From Gammaproteobacteria bacterium (lineage in GTDB: Bacteria; Pseudomonadota; Gammaproteobacteria; Steroidobacterales; Steroidobacteraceae), in NCBI GenBank assembly GCA_025350055.1, contig JANXYK010000024.1, forward strand, positions 31,515-95,514: DNA of 64,000 nucleotides, in the 5' to 3' direction. This document shows positions 24,064 to 33,655 of the stretch, piece by piece (positions within the stretch are counted from its first letter, which is position 1; every line of letters starts with the position of its first letter). Below the pieces are notes generated by a model. It saw only the letters and a list, made by a program, of their open reading frames with translations. It was not told where the DNA came from and ran no database searches. The translations under genes and the position numbers were made by a program.

Positions 24064-26937
24064 ATGGCCCCGACTTTGGCTGATTTGATCGCTTCCACGC
24101 CGCTCTCCGGCGGCAACGCCGCTTATGTCGAATCGGTTTACGAGCGTTACCTGGAAGATCACGATGCGGTGGATGCGCAGTGGCGCGAGCTGTTCGACGC
24201 ACTGCCGCCGAGTGCGCATGCAGATGTTGCGCATGCCGGCATCGTGGAACAACTCACGCAGCGTATGCGTGCGCCGCCCACTGCGCATGCGGTGCCCGCA
24301 CAGTTGCACGCCGAGAGCGAGAAGCAGGGCGCGGTCTCGCGCCTGGTGCAGACCTACAGCAATCGCGGTCACCTGATCGCGCACATCGATCCGCTGGGGA
24401 TGATGCAGCGTGAGCGTCCGTATGTGCTCGACCCCGAGTACGTTGGTCTCACGCAGTCAGACATGGATACCGAGTTCTACACCAGCACGCGCAACGAGTG
24501 GCTGCCGCGCCGCGCGCCCTTGCGCGAGATCCTCGCGCGCCTCGAGCAGGTGTACTGCAGTTCGATCGGCGCCGAGTTCGCGCATGTGTCGAACACCGAA
24601 GAGCGTCTGTGGCTGCAGGATGAATTCCAGCTCGGACGCGTGCGCCAGAAATTCTCCGCCGAGGCGCGGCGCAATATCCTCTGGCAACTCACCGCGGCCG
24701 AGGGCCTCGAGCGCTACCTGCATACGCGCTTCGTCGGCCAGAAGCGTTTCTCGCTCGAGGGCGGCGAGGCGCTGATCGCGCTGCTCGATGATCTGGTGCA
24801 GGAGAGCGGTCGCGGCGGCGTCGAGGAAACCATCATTGGCATGGCGCATCGCGGCCGGCTCAACGTGCTGGTCAATGTGCTGGGCAAATCGCCGGGTGAA
24901 TTGTTCTCGGAGTTCGAGGGCAAGCATCACCAGCCGGCTGGCTCGGGCGATGTGAAGTATCACAAGGGATTCTCCGTCGACCTGCGCACGCCGGGCGGCA
25001 ATGTGCACGTGGCCCTCGCGTTCAATCCCTCGCACCTTGAGATCGTGAATCCGGTGGTCGAGGGTTCGGTGCGCGCCCGCCAGGAGCGGCGCGGCGATAC
25101 CGTGGGCGAGAAGGTGTTGCCGGTGCTGATCCACGGCGATGCGGCGTTTGCGGGCCAGGGCGTGGTGATGGAAACCCTGCAGCTCTCGCAGACCCGCGGC
25201 TATTCGACCGGCGGCACCATCCATGTGGTGATCAACAACCAGGTGGGTTTCACGACCAGCGATCCGCGCGATGCGCGCTCGACGCTCTATTGCAGCGATG
25301 TCGCCAAGATGATCGAGGCGCCGATCCTGCACGTGAATGGCGATGATGCCGAGGCGGTGATCTTCGCGACCCGCTTTGCGTTGCTGTATCGCCAGCACTT
25401 TCACAAGGATTTCGTGATCGACCTGGTGTGCTACCGGCGTCTGGGTCACAACGAGGCCGACGAGCCCGCCGCCACGCAACCGCAGATGTACCAGACGATC
25501 CGCCAGCATCAGCCGGTCCGCAAGCTCTATGCGGAGCAGCTGGTCGCCGATGGTGTGCTGAGCGCGGCCGACGCCGAGCGCATGGTCGAGCAGTATCGCA
25601 GCGCGCTCGATGAGGGCCGGCACCAGCTGCATCCCTCGCTCGGCATGATCGGCAACAAGTTCACCGTGGACTGGTCGCGTTACCAGAGCGTCGACAATCA
25701 CGAACCGGTGCGCACCTCGTTGCCAGCTGCCAAGCTGGCGAGTCTGGGTCGACGCATACTGCAGTACCCGGAAGGCTTCACGCTGCATCCACGCGTGGCG
25801 CAGATCGTCGTCAACCGTTCGAAGATGCTGGCCGGCGAATTGCCGCTCGACTGGGGCTGCGCCGAGACGCTGGCCTACGCTTCGCTCGTGGATAGCGACA
25901 TTGCGCTGCGCTTGTCGGGTCAGGACGTGGGCCGCGGTACTTTCTTTCACCGCCATGCGGTGCTGCACGACCAGGGTTCGGCGCGTCGCTATATTCCGCT
26001 GCAACACATCAAGGAAGGCCAGCCGCGCGTCAGCATTATCGACTCGGTGCTCTCGGAAGAGGCAGTGTTGGGCTTCGAGTACGGCTATTCCAGTACCAGC
26101 CCCGATTGCCTGGTGATCTGGGAAGGGCAGTTCGGCGACTTCGTGAACGGCGCACAGGTGCTGATCGACCAGTTCATTTCCTCGGGCGAAGCGAAGTGGG
26201 GTCGGCTCAGCGCGCTGACGTTGTTCCTGCCGCATGGCTACGAAGGGCAGGGGCCGGAGCATTCCTCAGCGCGACTCGAACGCTTCCTGCAGCTGTGTGC
26301 CGAGAACAACATGCAGGTGTGCGTGCCTTCCACGCCTGCGCAGATGTTCCACATGCTGCGCCGGCAGATGCTGCGTCCGTTGCGCAAGCCTCTGATCGTG
26401 ATGACGCCCAAGAGCCTGCTGCGCCATGAACTCTCGGTCTCGAGCCTGGCCGAGCTCAGCAGCGGCGGCTTTGCCACGGTGATCGATGAGCTCGATGCCT
26501 TGAATCCGGAACAGGTCGAGCGCGTGGTGTTCTGCAGCGGCAAGGTGTACTTCGACCTGCTGCGCACGCGCCGTACCGAGGGCAACAACAACGTGGCGCT
26601 GGTGCGCATCGAGCAGCTCTACCCGTTTCCGGTGTTGGAGTACCAGACTGCACTGGCACGCTATCCCAACGCGATCGATATCGTCTGGTGCCAGGAAGAG
26701 CCGCAGAACCAGGGGGCGTGGTACCAGATCCGCCATCGCCTGCAGGAACTCGCCGGTGAGCGGCGCCCGGTGTATTACGCCGGCCGCGCTTCGGCGTCGG
26801 CGCCGGCCACGGGCCTGGCGCGCATCCACGAGAGCGAACAACGCCAGCTGGTGCAGAGCGCACTCAGTGGCGATACGGCCGAGCACGCGGCACGGGCGCA
26901 GACGCGCACCGCGCTGCCCAAGAGGAAAAGTTCATGA
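24064..26937 (+). CDS. sucA: 2-oxoglutarate dehydrogenase E1
   Basis: A 957-residue thiamine-diphosphate enzyme of full length. The N-terminal E2-binding segment reads [27 protein letters not shown]; the ThDP region includes [18 protein letters not shown] and [15 protein letters not shown]; the C-terminal acetyl-CoA region ends EEPQNQGAW. It decarboxylates 2-oxoglutarate and transfers the succinyl group to SucB. It is the first gene of sucA-sucB-lpd, and 2-oxoglutarate is where hydroxyproline breakdown would enter. Confidence 0.97.
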   Translation: MAPTLADLIASTPLSGGNAAYVESVYERYLEDHDAVDAQWRELFDALPPSAHADVAHAGIVEQLTQRMRAPPTAHAVPAQLHAESEKQGAVSRLVQTYSNRGHLIAHIDPLGMMQRERPYVLDPEYVGLTQSDMDTEFYTSTRNEWLPRRAPLREILARLEQVYCSSIGAEFAHVSNTEERLWLQDEFQLGRVRQKFSAEARRNILWQLTAAEGLERYLHTRFVGQKRFSLEGGEALIALLDDLVQESGRGGVEETIIGMAHRGRLNVLVNVLGKSPGELFSEFEGKHHQPAGSGDVKYHKGFSVDLRTPGGNVHVALAFNPSHLEIVNPVVEGSVRARQERRGDTVGEKVLPVLIHGDAAFAGQGVVMETLQLSQTRGYSTGGTIHVVINNQVGFTTSDPRDARSTLYCSDVAKMIEAPILHVNGDDAEAVIFATRFALLYRQHFHKDFVIDLVCYRRLGHNEADEPAATQPQMYQTIRQHQPVRKLYAEQLVADGVLSAADAERMVEQYRSALDEGRHQLHPSLGMIGNKFTVDWSRYQSVDNHEPVRTSLPAAKLASLGRRILQYPEGFTLHPRVAQIVVNRSKMLAGELPLDWGCAETLAYASLVDSDIALRLSGQDVGRGTFFHRHAVLHDQGSARRYIPLQHIKEGQPRVSIIDSVLSEEAVLGFEYGYSSTSPDCLVIWEGQFGDFVNGAQVLIDQFISSGEAKWGRLSALTLFLPHGYEGQGPEHSSARLERFLQLCAENNMQVCVPSTPAQMFHMLRRQMLRPLRKPLIVMTPKSLLRHELSVSSLAELSSGGFATVIDELDALNPEQVERVVFCSGKVYFDLLRTRRTEGNNNVALVRIEQLYPFPVLEYQTALARYPNAIDIVWCQEEPQNQGAWYQIRHRLQELAGERRPVYYAGRASASAPATGLARIHESEQRQLVQSALSGDTAEHAARAQTRTALPKRKSS

Positions 26938-28124
26938 GCGTTGAAATCCGAGTACCGCAACTGCCCGAGTCGGTGGCCGATGCCACGCTGGTCGCCTGGC
27001 GCAAGCAGCCTGGCCAGAGTGTCAGCCGCGACGAGAACCTGGCTGATCTCGAGACCGACAAGGTCGTGCTCGAGGTGCCGGCCTCGATCTCTGGCGTACT
27101 GCAGGAGATCCGCGTGACGGCGGGCACCAGCGTCAAGAGTGGCGAGCTGCTGGCGATCATCGCGCCGGGCGCCGCTGCGGGTGCGAGCACTGCTGCAACG
27201 CCGGCCGCCGTTACCGCTACGGCTGCGCCCGCGCCGGTTGCAGGCGCGGCCAAGCTCGGTCCGGCCGCACAACGCGTGGCCGAAGAGCTTGGGCTCAGCA
27301 ACACGACGATCCTCGCGGCTTCCAAAGGTGGTCGCGCGTCGAAGTCAGACTTGCTGGCGGCAGGCAACGGCGTGGCCGCCCAGGCCAAGTCCGCAGCGGC
27401 CAAGCCAGTGGCAGCGCGCGGTGCGCGCGCCGAGCAGCGCGTGCCGATGACGCGCCTGCGGCAGCGCATCGCCGAACGACTGGTGCAGGCGCAATCGACG
27501 CAGGCACTGCTGACTACCTTTAATGAGGTCGACCTGACGCATGTGAATGAACTGCGCGCGCGTTACAAGGATGGCTTCGAGAAGCAGCATGGCGTGAAAC
27601 TGGGCTTCATGGCGTTCTTCATCAAGGCTGCGATCGAAGGACTGAAGCGCTATCCGGTGATGAACGCATCGGTCGAAGGCACCGACATCATCTATCACGA
27701 GTATTTCGACATCGGTGTTGCGGTTTCCACCGAGCGCGGCTTGATGGTGCCGGTGCTGCGCGATGCGGATGTGCTCGATTTTGCCGGCATCGAGCGCGGC
27801 ATCGCCGACTACGCGCAGCGCGCGCGCAACGGCACGATCGGGCTCGATGACCTTACCGGAGGCACTTTCAGCATCACCAACGGCGGCGTGTTCGGCTCGC
27901 TTCTGTCGACGCCGATCGTCAATGCGCCGCAGAGCGCGATACTCGGCATGCACAAGACGCAGCAGCGGCCGATGGTGGTCGATAGTGCAGTGGTGGCGCG
28001 GCCGATGATGTATCTCGCGCTCAGCTACGATCATCGCATCATCGACGGGCGCGAGGCGGTGCAGTTCCTGGTGACGGTCAAGGATTGCCTCGAGGATCCG
28101 GGCCGCATGCTGCTGGGAGTCTGA
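26934..28124 (+). CDS. sucB: Dihydrolipoyl succinyltransferase E2
   Basis: A 396-residue E2 protein. The lipoyl domain has its lysine in [12 protein letters not shown], then an Ala/Pro linker, a peripheral-subunit-binding domain ([19 protein letters not shown]) and the catalytic domain with [13 protein letters not shown] (catalytic His and Asp). Its ATG overlaps the sucA stop (ATGA). Confidence 0.97.
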   Translation: MSVEIRVPQLPESVADATLVAWRKQPGQSVSRDENLADLETDKVVLEVPASISGVLQEIRVTAGTSVKSGELLAIIAPGAAAGASTAATPAAVTATAAPAPVAGAAKLGPAAQRVAEELGLSNTTILAASKGGRASKSDLLAAGNGVAAQAKSAAAKPVAARGARAEQRVPMTRLRQRIAERLVQAQSTQALLTTFNEVDLTHVNELRARYKDGFEKQHGVKLGFMAFFIKAAIEGLKRYPVMNASVEGTDIIYHEYFDIGVAVSTERGLMVPVLRDADVLDFAGIERGIADYAQRARNGTIGLDDLTGGTFSITNGGVFGSLLSTPIVNAPQSAILGMHKTQQRPMVVDSAVVARPMMYLALSYDHRIIDGREAVQFLVTVKDCLEDPGRMLLGV

Positions 28125-28126
28125 AC

Positions 28127-29551
28127 GTGCAGGATTTCGATGTCGTGGTGGTCGGCGGTGGTCCGGCCGGTTATCCGACCGCGATTCGCGCTGCACAGAA
28201 TGGCCTCAAGGTGGCCTGCATCGATGCCTGGCAGAATCGCGACGGCACCTACGCCTTCGGCGGCACCTGCCTCAATGCAGGCTGCATTCCTTCCAAGGCG
28301 CTGCTCGAATCCTCGGAGCTGTGGCACCGTGCGCACAGCGAATTCGCGGTGCATGGCATCAAGGCCAGTGGCCTCACGCTCGACCTCGCCGCGATGCAGA
28401 AGCGACGCGCGGGTATCGTGAAGTACATGACCGGCGGCATCGCCTCGCTCCTGAAGGCCGCTGGCGTCACGGCTATTTTTGGGCGCGGCAAACTGCTCGC
28501 CGGCCGCGTGGTCGAGGTCACGGCACCCGACAAGTCGCGCCAGTTGCTGCGCGGCAAGCATGTGGTACTCGCCAGCGGCTCGATTCCGACCGAACTGAAA
28601 TCGCTCCCCTTCGATGGCAAGCAGATCATCGATTCCTGGGGCGCACTCGAATTGTCCGTCGTGCCCAAGCGCCTGTGCGTGATCGGTGCCGGTGTGATCG
28701 GCCTCGAGCTGGGCAGTGTGTGGCGACGCCTCGGCGCTGAAGTCGTGGTGCTCGAAGCACTCGACGCGCTGCTGCCGATGGCCGATGCGCAGCTCGCCAC
28801 TGAAGCGGCGCGGCACTTCAAGAAGCTTGGTCTCGACGTCCGCCTCGGTGCCAAGGTCTCGGCCGCCAAACCCGGCAAGGACGGTGTGAGCGTGCGCTAC
28901 AGCGACGCCAAGGGCGAGCAGACGCTCACAGCCGATGTCGTGGTCGTGGCCGTGGGTCGCCGTCCGTACACCGAAGGCCTGCTGGGCGAAGGCAGCGGCG
29001 TGACGCTCGATGAGCGCGGCTTCATCAAAGTGGATGATCACTGCGCCACTGCGGTTGCTAATGTCTGGGCAGTCGGTGATGCAGTGCGCGGGCCGATGCT
29101 GGCGCACAAGGGCAAGGAAGAGGGCGTCGCGGTTGCCGATCGCGTCGCCGGCAAGTATGCGCACATGAACTACGCGCTGATTCCTTCGGTGATCTACACC
29201 GCGCCCGAGATCGCCTGGGTGGGTCAGAGCGAAGCACAGGCCAAGGCGGCCGGCGTGGCCGTGAAGATCGGCGTGTTCCCGTTTGCCGCCAGTGGTCGCG
29301 CGCGCGCGATGGAAGGAAGCGCCGGCTTCGTCAAGGTCGTGGTCTCGCAGTCCAGCGATGAGCTGCTGGGCGTACACATCATCGGGCCGATGGCTGGCGA
29401 ACTGATCGCCGAAGCCGTGCTGGCCATGGAGTTTCGTGGCAGCGCCGAGGACTTGCAGCGCACGATCCATGCGCATCCGACGCTCTCGGAGGCGCTGCAC
29501 GAGGCGGCACTGGCCGCGGACAAGCGCGCAATCGACAATATCAATCGTTGA
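28127..29551 (+). CDS. lpdA: Dihydrolipoyl dehydrogenase E3
   Basis: A 474-residue flavoprotein read from GTG 28127, two bases after the sucB stop and behind GGGAG. FAD motif GGGPAGYPTAIRAAQ, the redox disulfide GGTCLNAGCIPSK, the NAD fold GAGVIGLELGSVW and the C-terminal catalytic HPTLSEALHEA are all present. It reoxidises the lipoyl groups of SucB and perhaps of other complexes. Confidence 0.96.
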   Translation: MQDFDVVVVGGGPAGYPTAIRAAQNGLKVACIDAWQNRDGTYAFGGTCLNAGCIPSKALLESSELWHRAHSEFAVHGIKASGLTLDLAAMQKRRAGIVKYMTGGIASLLKAAGVTAIFGRGKLLAGRVVEVTAPDKSRQLLRGKHVVLASGSIPTELKSLPFDGKQIIDSWGALELSVVPKRLCVIGAGVIGLELGSVWRRLGAEVVVLEALDALLPMADAQLATEAARHFKKLGLDVRLGAKVSAAKPGKDGVSVRYSDAKGEQTLTADVVVVAVGRRPYTEGLLGEGSGVTLDERGFIKVDDHCATAVANVWAVGDAVRGPMLAHKGKEEGVAVADRVAGKYAHMNYALIPSVIYTAPEIAWVGQSEAQAKAAGVAVKIGVFPFAASGRARAMEGSAGFVKVVVSQSSDELLGVHIIGPMAGELIAEAVLAMEFRGSAEDLQRTIHAHPTLSEALHEAALAADKRAIDNINR

Positions 29552-29563
29552 GCCGGAGGGGAC

Positions 29564-30430
29564 ATGGGCGATCACGACAAATCCAGGCGCGAGTTCGTTG
29601 GCGGTACCGCCGCAGCCGGATTGATGGCAGTGGCCGGATCGGTGGCCGCTGCGCCGCCGGCAGTCGTCGAGAAGGACCTGCAGGTACGCACACCCGATGG
29701 CGACTGCGATGCCGCGTTCTTCCATCCCGACAAGGGTGCGCACCCGGGCGTGCTGCTCTGGACCGACATCTTTGGCCTGCGCCCCGCATTCCGCGATTTC
29801 GGTCGCCGCCTGGCAGCGTCGGGTTTTGCAGTACTGGTGCCGAATCCGTTCTATCGCAGCGCCAAGGCGCCGGTATTCGGTGATATCTCGACCTTCAATT
29901 TCCAGAGCGAAACCGATCGCGCCAGATTCCCGCCGCTGGTGGGTCCGCTGACTGCTGCCGGCGCCATCGAGCGTGATGCCCACGCGTACGTGGAGTTCCT
30001 CGACGCACAGCCCGCAGTGAATCGTGCCAAGAAGCTGGGCGTGCAGGGTTACTGCATGAGCGGGCCGCTGATGCTGCGCTGTGCGGCCGCGGTGCCGGAA
30101 CGCTTCGGCGCCGGCGCCAGCTTCCACGGCGGGGGCCTGGTGACCGATAAGCCCGACAGCGCGCACCTGCTGATCCCGAAGATCAAGGCGCAACTGTATA
30201 TCGCGATTGCGGCCAACGACGACGCGCGCGCACCGAACGACAAGAACACGCTGCGCGCCGCCTGCGCGGCCGCCAAGGTGCGCGCCGAGATCGAGGTCTA
30301 CGCCGGCGCGCAGCATGGCTGGTGCGTGCCGGACATGCCGGCACAAAACGGCAAGGCGATCTACGACAAGGTTGCTGCCGAGCGTGCCTGGACCCATCTG
30401 TTGCGCCTGTATCGCGGCGCGCTTTCCTGA
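29564..30430 (+). CDS. Tat-exported dienelactone-hydrolase family protein
   Basis: A 288-residue protein with a twin-arginine signal (SRREFVGGTAAAGLMAVAGS). The alpha/beta-hydrolase triad can be placed as Cys in GYCMSG, Asp in AANDDARAP and His in AQHGW. Cysteine as nucleophile is typical for dienelactone hydrolases, which open dienelactones to maleylacetate, though many members act on other esters. Its position 12 bases after lpd suggests read-through from the suc operon, with no obvious metabolic link. Confidence 0.87.
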   Translation: MGDHDKSRREFVGGTAAAGLMAVAGSVAAAPPAVVEKDLQVRTPDGDCDAAFFHPDKGAHPGVLLWTDIFGLRPAFRDFGRRLAASGFAVLVPNPFYRSAKAPVFGDISTFNFQSETDRARFPPLVGPLTAAGAIERDAHAYVEFLDAQPAVNRAKKLGVQGYCMSGPLMLRCAAAVPERFGAGASFHGGGLVTDKPDSAHLLIPKIKAQLYIAIAANDDARAPNDKNTLRAACAAAKVRAEIEVYAGAQHGWCVPDMPAQNGKAIYDKVAAERAWTHLLRLYRGALS

Positions 30431-30439
30431 GGAGTCAGT

Positions 30440-33400
30440 GTGTCCCTGCGTCAACGCTTGATGTTGCGCGCCGCCGCCGTGGCGCTGTGCATTCCGGTGC
30501 TGCTCGCCGCAGCGCCACTGCCCGACCTGAATTGGCGCCTGATCGGCCCGTTCCGCGGTGGCTGGAGCACGATGGCCACCGGCGTCCAGGATCAACCCGA
30601 CACCTTCCTGTTCGGTGCCGCAGGCGGTGGCGTCTGGAAGACCGTCAATGCGGGTCGCACCTGGGCGCCGATATTCGATGGCACCGGCCCATCCTCGTCC
30701 ATAGGCGCGCTGGCGGTGGCTCCCGGCAATGACAAGGTGATCTATGTCGGCACGGGCCAGCCTGAGCCGCGCTATGACATTGCCTCTGGCGATGGGGTGT
30801 ACAAGTCTGTCGATGGCGGTGTGAGCTGGACGCATATTGGCCTTGCGGCGACACGCCACATCGGTGCCATCCTCGTGGATCCGCGCGATCCGAACACTGT
30901 ACTGGTCGGTGCACTCGGACACATGTTCGGCGCCAACACCGAGCGCGGTGTGTATCGCAGTGTCGATGGTGGAACGACATGGAGCCACGTACTGGCGATC
31001 AGTGCCGATACCGGCGTGGTCGATCTCGCGGCCGATCCCTCCAACCCCGATCGCCTCTATGCCGCCGCCTGGGAAGCGCGCAACTACCCCTGGCTCAGTT
31101 ACTTCAAGCCGATTGCGGGCGAGGGCAGCGCGATCTATACCTCCGCTGATGCAGGCAAGAGCTGGTCGAAGCTCGGCGGTGAGGGCTGGCCCAGTGGTGC
31201 GCTCGGCCGCATCGGTCTTGCGGTGGCGCACACGGCGCAAGGTACGCGCATCTACGCTTCGATCGATTCGAAGGATTCCGGCGGCTTGTACCGTTCGGAT
31301 GATGCTGGCGCCCACTGGCAGAAAGTGAACGCTGCCGCGCCGGTCACCAACTGGTATGTGAGCCGTCTCACGGTGGCGCCTGGCAAGCCTGACGACATCT
31401 ACTACGTGGGCCAGTCCATCCACTACTCGCACGATGCGGGCAAGAGCTTCACGATCATCCGCGGCGCGCCCGGCGGCGATGACTACCACTACCTGTGGAT
31501 CAACCCCGCTCACCCGGAACGCATGGTCACCGCGAGCGATCAGGGCACGGCCATCAGCGTCGATGGCGGGCACAGCTGGAGCGAGTGGTACAACCAGCCG
31601 ACCGGACAGTTCTATCACCTCGGCGCCGACCAGGGGTTCCCCTATCGCCTCTATGCGGGCCAGCAGGACAGCGGTACCGTATCACTCGCCACGCGCAGTG
31701 ATTTCGGCGCGCTGAATTTCCGCGACTGGAATCCGGTCGGCGGCGATGAGCGCGACGATGTACTGCCCGAGCCCTCCGACGCCAACATCGTCTATGCGAC
31801 CGGACTCGGTGGCAAGCTCACGCGCTGGGACAAGCGGCACGGACAATCGCGCCAGATCACGCCCTGGCCGATAAGCAGCTACGGCATGCGTCAAACCGCG
31901 GTGAAATACCGCTACACTTGGATCACGCCGCTGGCGGTCTCGCAGCGCGAGCCTTATCCACTCTACGTCGGCTCGCAGCTCTTGTGGCGCAGCGTCGATC
32001 GCGGTGAACACTGGCAGATTATCAGTCCGGATCTGAGCGGCAAGCGCGAGAGCGCGCAGCGCTGCGAGGGCGATGTGCAGGTGGCCGACGCCAAGGCCTG
32101 CGGCTATGGCGTGATTTTCAACATCGCGCCCTCGCCACTCAACAACACCGATATCTGGGTGGGCATGGACGACGGCCTGGTGCAGCTCACGCGCGATGGC
32201 GGCGAGCATTGGCAAGCCGTGACGCCTGCGGGCCTGCCCGATTGGGCGCGCGTCAACACCGTCGATCCTTCCGCGCTCGATGCCGAGACTGCTTACGTTG
32301 CCGCCGACAATCATCGTCAGGATGATTTCGCGCCCTACGCGTGGCGCACGCACGATGGCGGCAAGAGCTGGCAATCGATCACCCAGGGTTTGCCCGTCGG
32401 CCACTTCGTGGCCGTGGTGCGCAGCGATCCGAAGAAGAAGGGTCTGCTGTATGCAGGCACCGATGCCGGCGTGTATGTGTCGCTCGATGACGGCGATCAC
32501 TGGCAGTCGATGCAGTTGAATCTGCCCCAGGCCTGGGTGCGTGACCTGCTGGTGCACGGCAACGACCTGGTCGCCGCCACGCAGGGCAGGGCGCTGTGGG
32601 TGCTCGACGACGTGAGTCCGTTGCGCTCGCTCACCGGAGCGGAGGAAGCAACGCAGCTGTTCCCGCCGGCCACGGCCTATCGCCTGCAGCCCAACAGCAA
32701 TCGCGACACGCCGCTGCCGCTCGAGACCGCCGTGGCGATGAATCCACCGGCCGGCGCCGTGATCGACTATGCGTTGGCCGCAGGTGTGCACGGGCCCGTG
32801 GTGCTGGAGATCCGCGATGCGCAGGATGCACTGGTGCGCAGCTACTCGAGCGATGATCAGCCGGGCCCGTCGCGCGCCCATCGCTATTTCGCGACCGACT
32901 GGCTCAAACCCGAGCCGCGCCTGGCGGCGAGCGCGGGCCTGCACCGTTTCATCTGGAATCTGCGCTATCCGCAGGCGCGCGCCGTGGGCTATGAATACAG
33001 CATCGGCGCGGTGAATGGCGCCAATACACTGACGCTTCCGGCCGGAGCCTATGCGCTGCCCGGCAGGTACGAGGTCGTGCTCAAGGCCGGCGGTAAACAA
33101 TGGCGGCAGTCGCTGACCGTGAAGCTCGATCCGCGCCTCAGCACCACTCAAGCTGAACTGCAGAGCTCGCTGGCCTGGTCGATGGAGGCGACCCAGGCAC
33201 TGGATGCCGCCTATGTGGCCAATGGCGAAGTGGCGGCGCTGCGCAAGCAGCTGGCGCAGCTGCGCCCCACGCTCAAGGGCGAGGCGCTCGCGGCCGTGAA
33301 ATCGCTGGAGGAACAGACCCAGCCGCTCACCGAGTCACCCGAAGGCGCGGATGCTGATTTCGGCAGGATCAGCGAAGTGATCGCGACGCTCGCCGCCGGC

Positions 33401-33622
33401 GTCGAAGGCGCCGACTACGCGCCGACGCCGGGCCAGCGTGCCGGCCTCGACGATTACCGCGCGCGCCTGCACCAGGCCCTCGATCGCTGGCAGTCGCTGC
33501 GCAACGCGACGCTGGTGGCGCTCAACAAGCAGCTCAAGGCCGCGGGCCACAAGGCCATCGTGTTGCCCGCGCCCGATCAGTTCGCTCCCGAGCCCGACGA
33601 AGACGGCAAAGACCTGCCCTGA
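30440..33622 (+). CDS. Large exported BNR-repeat / sortilin-like propeller protein
   Basis: A 1060-residue exported protein, read from GTG 30440 (MSLRQRLMLRAAAVALCIPVLLAAAP). Many Asp-box repeats are visible (SVDGGVSWTHI, SVDGGTTWSHV, SADAGKSWSKL, SDDAGAHWQKV, THDGGKSWQSI, SLDDGDHWQSM), giving two beta-propellers like those in VPS10/xyloglucanase-type proteins. The C-terminal 300 residues are a helical and sandwich-like region of unknown role. Many soil gammaproteobacteria and Acidobacteria encode similar proteins, often annotated as glycosyl hydrolases without proof. The catalytic activity is unknown. Confidence 0.85.
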   Translation: MSLRQRLMLRAAAVALCIPVLLAAAPLPDLNWRLIGPFRGGWSTMATGVQDQPDTFLFGAAGGGVWKTVNAGRTWAPIFDGTGPSSSIGALAVAPGNDKVIYVGTGQPEPRYDIASGDGVYKSVDGGVSWTHIGLAATRHIGAILVDPRDPNTVLVGALGHMFGANTERGVYRSVDGGTTWSHVLAISADTGVVDLAADPSNPDRLYAAAWEARNYPWLSYFKPIAGEGSAIYTSADAGKSWSKLGGEGWPSGALGRIGLAVAHTAQGTRIYASIDSKDSGGLYRSDDAGAHWQKVNAAAPVTNWYVSRLTVAPGKPDDIYYVGQSIHYSHDAGKSFTIIRGAPGGDDYHYLWINPAHPERMVTASDQGTAISVDGGHSWSEWYNQPTGQFYHLGADQGFPYRLYAGQQDSGTVSLATRSDFGALNFRDWNPVGGDERDDVLPEPSDANIVYATGLGGKLTRWDKRHGQSRQITPWPISSYGMRQTAVKYRYTWITPLAVSQREPYPLYVGSQLLWRSVDRGEHWQIISPDLSGKRESAQRCEGDVQVADAKACGYGVIFNIAPSPLNNTDIWVGMDDGLVQLTRDGGEHWQAVTPAGLPDWARVNTVDPSALDAETAYVAADNHRQDDFAPYAWRTHDGGKSWQSITQGLPVGHFVAVVRSDPKKKGLLYAGTDAGVYVSLDDGDHWQSMQLNLPQAWVRDLLVHGNDLVAATQGRALWVLDDVSPLRSLTGAEEATQLFPPATAYRLQPNSNRDTPLPLETAVAMNPPAGAVIDYALAAGVHGPVVLEIRDAQDALVRSYSSDDQPGPSRAHRYFATDWLKPEPRLAASAGLHRFIWNLRYPQARAVGYEYSIGAVNGANTLTLPAGAYALPGRYEVVLKAGGKQWRQSLTVKLDPRLSTTQAELQSSLAWSMEATQALDAAYVANGEVAALRKQLAQLRPTLKGEALAAVKSLEEQTQPLTESPEGADADFGRISEVIATLAAGVEGADYAPTPGQRAGLDDYRARLHQALDRWQSLRNATLVALNKQLKAAGHKAIVLPAPDQFAPEPDEDGKDLP

Positions 33623-33655
33623 AGCCAGCAGCGCCGCGCAGGCGCGCGCCGCGCG

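Noticed and set aside
24457..26262. A 601-codon minus-strand open frame
   Set aside because: It is antisense to sucA, which is certain from its motifs.
28031..31618. A 1195-codon open frame on the minus strand
   Set aside because: It lies antisense to lpdA, the dienelactone-hydrolase-like gene and the BNR protein. All three have clear family motifs, and GC-rich codon use produces such antisense frames.
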